Shown: piece by piece, positions 59,616-64,000 of the stretch
Numbering within the stretch: the first letter of the stretch is position 1
How the letters are laid out: each line of letters starts with the position of its first letter
DNA from: Amphirosellinia nigrospora
Taxonomy: Eukaryota > Ascomycota > Sordariomycetes > Xylariales > Xylariaceae
Reading direction: 5' to 3'
Assembly (NCBI GenBank): GCA_004123355.1
Contig: SCHM01000003.1
Coordinates: 186,001-250,000 of the forward strand
DNA: 64,000 bases
Program-made: the position numbers and the translations under genes
The notes under the pieces: model-generated
Database searches by the model: none
Seen by the model: the letters and a program-made list of their open reading frames with translations, nothing else
Told to the model about the DNA's origin: nothing

Positions 59616-61625
59616 GAATCAGGTCATAGCTAACACGTAAAACAGACGGTTTGCAATACGGCATCGAAGAGCAAACGATGATGGAAATCAATCATGTACT
59701 CATCGACTAGGAAACAGCTACCTAGCGTATAGATTGGAGCGCCGAGTTGCTCAATGCATTTCACGGATCACGACACACGATATATTATACTGTAATAGAT
59801 ACTACGACTCGTTGCCCAACTCCACTGCTTGAGTGGATATGTGGGCAGCTTTCCACGCATAGAACGGCTTCATTGGTTAATGGGGAGGGCATGGCGATTT
59901 CGAAATGCGGTATGCGGGTTGCCGGAACAAAGAATATTAGCTAGGCACGAACATTGGATATGGGGGCCTAGCTCGTTCGTCCCGGTTGTTCCTTTCAGTC
60001 GTCCTACGCAGTCCTTGAGACATTTGGAGTGTACCATAAGTCTAAGGACTTGACAGGCCTAAGGCTGCATGAGTATCCGCTACTGTCCACAAGTTCAATT
60101 GAATAAATATAAACTTCATAGGCTAAGAAGGCTATATAATGTCGTTCGCCAGCCTAGGACCTTTCATTACAGACTTAAGAAGCACGTAGTCTTGTCAAGG
60201 TCGTAGAAGTCATCATCGCTTTAGGAGGACCAACTCAAAACAGTTAAATTCTAAAGGTAAGGGTCTATAATTGGTCGCAGAGCGCCTCTTCTTGTTAGCT
60301 TAAGGGCTAAAGACACACGAGTTAACGACCGATCTTGCGGCGAAGCAACACGCGTTGCTAGGACGAAGACTAAGAGTGATCTAGAAGTGGCGGCCAAATT
60401 TCTCGCCTCCTTCACAGACTCAGAGACTGGGATCATCGCCCGTAGGCATGCGTAGGATATCGACATAGGTTGCTTCAGCTTCACGTGTCATGTTACAAGT
60501 CACCGCGTTGGTATGACTAGGTTAGATTTGGACATGAAAAAGTCCAGTTGTCTTGAAGTTGATGCTATAGATTAGAGAGGGCATCTAGGTAAGCTAAGGG
60601 CACCAGCCCACTCAGTATACTCAGTATGGCGCTGTGCTTCTTCTTGCCCCGCATATCAAGTGGCTGAAGCTGTTGTGGGAAGAGTCAATGACATCATCAG
60701 CCTAGAAGCTCCACAGGAGCTTTTTCTCCTTGGCTGACCTAGTACACAACTTAGAAGAAACAGGCGGGTTGCAGTACAGCGATCGAGATTTCAAAGGGGT
60801 GCGGTGTCTTCTTGGCTGCTTTTGTATGCCTGATAAGGTACGTATATTTTGTATGCAAATATGAATATTGCAAATTGACAACCTTGGTGCTCTATTGAGT
60901 GGCAGGTGCACTTGAAAGGTCAAGTAGGTATCTACCTATCCTCTATGTATATCTTTAAGACATGGATAGAACCTTGAAGTAAAATAGAATAGGTGATATC
61001 TGGGTACCTGCCCAAGTACATAAACATTTGATTATGTTTGATATTCACATGTTATAAGGGAGGGGTGTATAGGTAGCTCCTACCTGGTAATTGAGACAAA
61101 AGACTGGCTATGAGCTGGCAAGAGCTGGCACCTTCCATCATTGTGATTGTACACAAAGACACCAAGGTAGCCACCAGTGACGTGATGCATTATTGAATCA
61201 TCACGCCAAATACCTAGGTACCTAGATACGACCATCGTACGCCTATCTAACCCCACAACCTGGAACTCTCCCATCTATCTACCTTATGTACTTGACACCA
61301 ATACATACTAGTTGCACAAAACAGCCTTTGTTGATTGCTTCCCCTATGTCACTCTCATGGTAGACTGACTTACATGACGTATGTGAAACAAAAGGCGTCC
61401 TCTTCTCACTCGACTACTACATCCCTCCTACTGCCCCTGCTGTCCTATCACCTTTCTTTCCAGACTACATCTCTGTTGCCCATCACCGCCGTTCTACCCT
61501 GCGCAGCTCATCTGAAGTAGCATAAACGGGTTTCATCTCTCTTCAATAAGCGCCCTCCGGCCATTTAGACTACGCATATTACTCGGCACCCATCAACCAT
61601 CAACTTCTACTCCACCACCGCCATC
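59616..61625. other. Intergenic
   Basis: About 2 kb without a supported gene. A TACCTAGGTACCTAG palindrome lies at 61210-61224. The stretch 61400-61625 is pyrimidine-rich and probably the leader of ISH1. Confidence 0.4.
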
Positions 61626-63550
61626 ATGAGGTTGACAAGCCTCTTCACCCTTGCCTTGGCGACAAATATTGCCGTTGGCAGCAGCAACTGGTTTTCTAAA
61701 GCTGGTGCGTTGCCAATCTCTCACTATCTCTCTATATTGTGTACTATGCGTGCTACCTTGTTCATTTCAACGGCCTGCTAACTTGAAATCTGGCAGCTTA
61801 CAACAAGTGGCACGAGACTGAGTTGGAACGCTGGTTGTCTGACAACGATATACCTTACCCTACCCCTGCTGACCGTAAAGACCTCGAGAACCTGGTTCAA
61901 AAGAACTGGGACAACTACGCCGTCACACCATATAAGTCGTGGATACCGATAAACTTACCTCCTACTTGAAGTCCAAGGGCGTCGAGACCAAGGATGCTGC
62001 TACAGCCAACAAAGATTCCCTTGTCTCCAAGTCCAGGCTCAGTGGTATGAGACGGAAGACAAGGCTCAGCATGCCTGGGCCGATACTAGAGACTGGCTTC
62101 TAGATACATGGACCGACAGCACCCTCAAATCATTTGCTGATAAGCACGGCATCCCAGGTATGCCCACTTACCCTATTTCCCCGATCAACTCGAAGCCGTT
62201 ATGCTCATTACTAGTATAGTTCCCCAACCGCGCAAACGCGATACCTTGCTTCAGCAGATTCGCTCCAACTACGAGAAGATTGCGAAAAAGGCTGGAGAGA
62301 CTGCTGCCTACCCTGGTAACTGGTTGTACGAGACTTGGACCGAATCAGACTTGAAAGAGTGGCTGGATGTTCACGGATTTCCTGCCCCTCAACCCACGTC
62401 GGTGAGTAGCTGCTTCCATTTGTTTCCCATTCTCCAAATAAGCTGCTAATAACCTCTATAGCGTGACAAGCTTATTGCTGCGGTCCGTCGTAACTCCCGT
62501 CTTGCCTATCTGAAGTCACAAGATCAGCTAGATGCTGCATCTGCAAAGGCCAATGCTGCATACGGTACTCTGACAGACAAGATCATCGATGCTTGGGGGG
62601 AGAGTCAACTGAAAGAGTTCTGCGACAAGAACGGCATTAGTGGTAAGCCTTTCCTGCATTGATTGGGCGTGTTTCAGCTAATAGGATGATAGTCCCCCAG
62701 GGTACTAAGACTAACGAACTGCGTGCACTTGTTCGCAAGCACCACGCTGAATTTCTTGGTGATACTCTATCAGGTTCTGCTGCTAGTGCATTCGGTGCCG
62801 CCACAAGCAAGGCCGGAAACCAATATGCCAAGGCCACAAATGATGCTAGCTTGGCTGCACAGGAGGGTTTCAACCAAGTAGTGGGCACTTGGTCCGATAG
62901 CCGGCTGAAGGCTTATCTGGATGCTCGCGGCGTGCCTGTTCCCCAGGCCTCCAAGACTGACGAGCTTCGTGCTTTAGTACGTCGCAACTCGCACAAAGCC
63001 GCATCAGGCTTCAACGCGTGGACCTGGGATGATCTCTCCTACCAGCACCTCAAAAAGTATCTCATTGACAGTGGTGACTCAGCCGCCAAGAAAGTAGGAG
63101 AGAGTGCCAGCGCAACTCGTGAGGACCTAGTGAAGGCAGCTCAGAAGGCTTATGCTTCTGCGTCGAGCGGCGGTGGTGATTCGTACGCTTCGGCCACGAG
63201 CTACCTAGCCTCGGCAACTCAAGCGGCGAAGAACAACGTGTTCGACACATGGAGTGAAAGCGAGCTAAAAGCGTATCTGGACAACTATGGCGTGGTAAGG
63301 CGGCTTATTCTATAATTTGCAAACCAAATGTTAACAACTTCTTTAGCCAGTTCCCCAGGGGTCGACTTTGAACGAGCTCAAGGCGGAAGCCCGAAAGCAG
63401 TCTACGTACTTCAAGTACGGTACCACCAACCCCGTGGATACTGCGTTTGCCAAGATTGGCGAGAGCGTTAAGGGCGCTTACCAATGGGTTATGGGCCAAT
63501 TGGGCGCTGGCGCTGAAGAGGCCAAGGCAAAAGCGAAGAATGAGCTTTAA
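61626..63550 (+). CDS. ISH1: Ish1/Msc1-like stress-response protein of the nuclear envelope/ER
   Basis: Fission yeast Ish1 is a nuclear-envelope stress protein, and Msc1 is its budding yeast relative. A signal peptide (MRLTSLFTLALATNIAVGSS) is followed by about seven Ish1 (HeH/SAP-like helical) repeats, each of the form W-x-ES/TE-L-x-x-[WY]L followed by P-x-P. Examples: WHETELERWLSDNDIPYPTP, WTESDLKEWLDVHGFPAPQP, WGESQLKEFCDKNGI, WSDSRLKAYLDARGVPVPQ and WSESELKAYLDNYGVPVPQG. Ala/Ser-rich helical linkers separate the last repeats. Introns begin at 61705, 62159, 62401, 62642 and about 63297, all with clean boundaries. Two frame changes, near 61940 and 62030, are each one missing G. The stop is TAA at 63548-63550; about 510 residues are expected. 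Confidence 0.9.
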
Positions 63551-64000
63551 GGGCATTTGCCGCGGATGATGGCTCTCATCTTTGCCATCGAGGTGATGAA
63601 GTTGTATTAGGGGGATTTAATGAGAATATGACTAAGACTACGATGGGCTTTGTACGACTGCAGAAGCTGTAAAAGTTTGCTATTTGATGGCTCATGCATG
63701 TGCGAGGGGCGTAAGGCTCGGTTTGGTTCTTCGCACGGATAAGCAAAAAACTATGCCACTGGCACGCGGCGGTTACAGGGACATGGACGTCCTGTTGCAC
63801 TTGTAATTATTACACGGAGTTGATTGCGCATTTCGATAAATTGACCGAGTATCTGCTACATGGGTGACTTGTGTGAGCGTGATTCATCTGTCTACGGGCA
63901 CGATGAAGGTTGGGCCCAGGAAGGTATCACATATATTGGATATAAGTACGGTATGGTTACAACTTTACACCACAGTCTTCCATCCGGCATTCGTCCCATG
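63551..64000. other. Intergenic, 3' of ISH1
   Basis: No supported gene; contains the 3' untranslated region of ISH1. Confidence 0.4.

Noticed and set aside
1-64000. tRNA or 5S rRNA genes
   Set aside because: I scanned for B-box-like GGTTCGANTCC with a matching acceptor stem and found none convincing; a covariance-model scan would be needed to exclude them.
1-64000. CRISPR arrays, operons and bacterial mobile elements
   Set aside because: The spliced genes and protein families are eukaryotic; no spaced direct-repeat array of that kind is present.

Overview
The window is a stretch of nuclear chromosome from a filamentous ascomycete (Pezizomycotina, probably Sordariomycetes). Three things support this. 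The genes are single-copy eukaryotic housekeeping genes broken by 48-120 nt GT..AG introns with CTAAC-type branch sites. Fungus-specific families are present: Zn2Cys6 activator, NDT80/PhoG, Ish1, fungal methyltransferase and GNT1-like GT8. There is also an AT-saturated, RIP-like relic, and TAGGTACCTA-type palindromes recur between genes. The placement within Sordariomycetes is an inference from gene content, not a measured match.

Layout. 0.7-2.6 kb: mitochondrial ferredoxin (Yah1 type), then Rrp15 on the other strand. 2.7-3.0 kb: a possible small unrecognised gene. 3.4-4.7 kb: a gamma-butyrobetaine/TauD-type dioxygenase with many frame breaks. 4.9-6.7 kb: a secreted TIM-barrel glycosidase-like protein. 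7.6-9.05 kb: a truncated gene, an AT-rich relic, and a clean 360 bp solo LTR with its 5 bp target duplication. 9.5-10.7 kb: an F-box-like hypothetical protein. 11-14.7 kb: long pyrimidine-rich and repeat-bearing DNA with one doubtful spliced gene. 14.7-19.1 kb: VPS37 (ESCRT-I) and NUP84/NUP107. 21.5 kb: SUMO. 23.0-25.6 kb: a three-LIM paxillin-like protein. 27.2-28.7 kb: a PAP2 lipid phosphatase. 30.0-30.9 kb: CK2 beta. 32.1-35.5 kb: RIC1. 36.6-37.9 kb: THO3/TEX1 WD40 protein. 39.3-42.3 kb: a Zn2Cys6 regulator. 44.8-47.3 kb: an NDT80/PhoG factor running directly into a glutathione S-transferase. 48.4-49.6 kb: a methyltransferase. 51.9-53.1 kb: an NmrA-like reductase. 54.5-56.6 kb: a membrane-anchored pepsin-fold protein without the usual catalytic motifs. 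58.5-59.6 kb: a GT8 transferase. 61.6-63.6 kb: Ish1.

The genes do not form an operon-like or biosynthetic unit. Most serve core cell biology: Fe-S clusters, ribosome assembly, ESCRT, the nuclear pore, sumoylation, CK2, Golgi Rab activation, mRNA export and the nuclear envelope. The stretch 39-53 kb has a regulator, GST, methyltransferase and reductase, but no backbone synthase.

The strongest unexpected signal concerns the sequence itself. About a dozen otherwise well-conserved genes are interrupted by single-base frame changes, and nearly every one I could resolve is explained by one missing base in a short homopolymer. Because NUP84, RIC1, THO3 and Ish1 are hit as well, I read this mainly as uncorrected sequencing or assembly error rather than mass gene death. 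I found no convincing new biological system. The best biological leads are the possible NDT80-GST fusion and the pseudo-protease.
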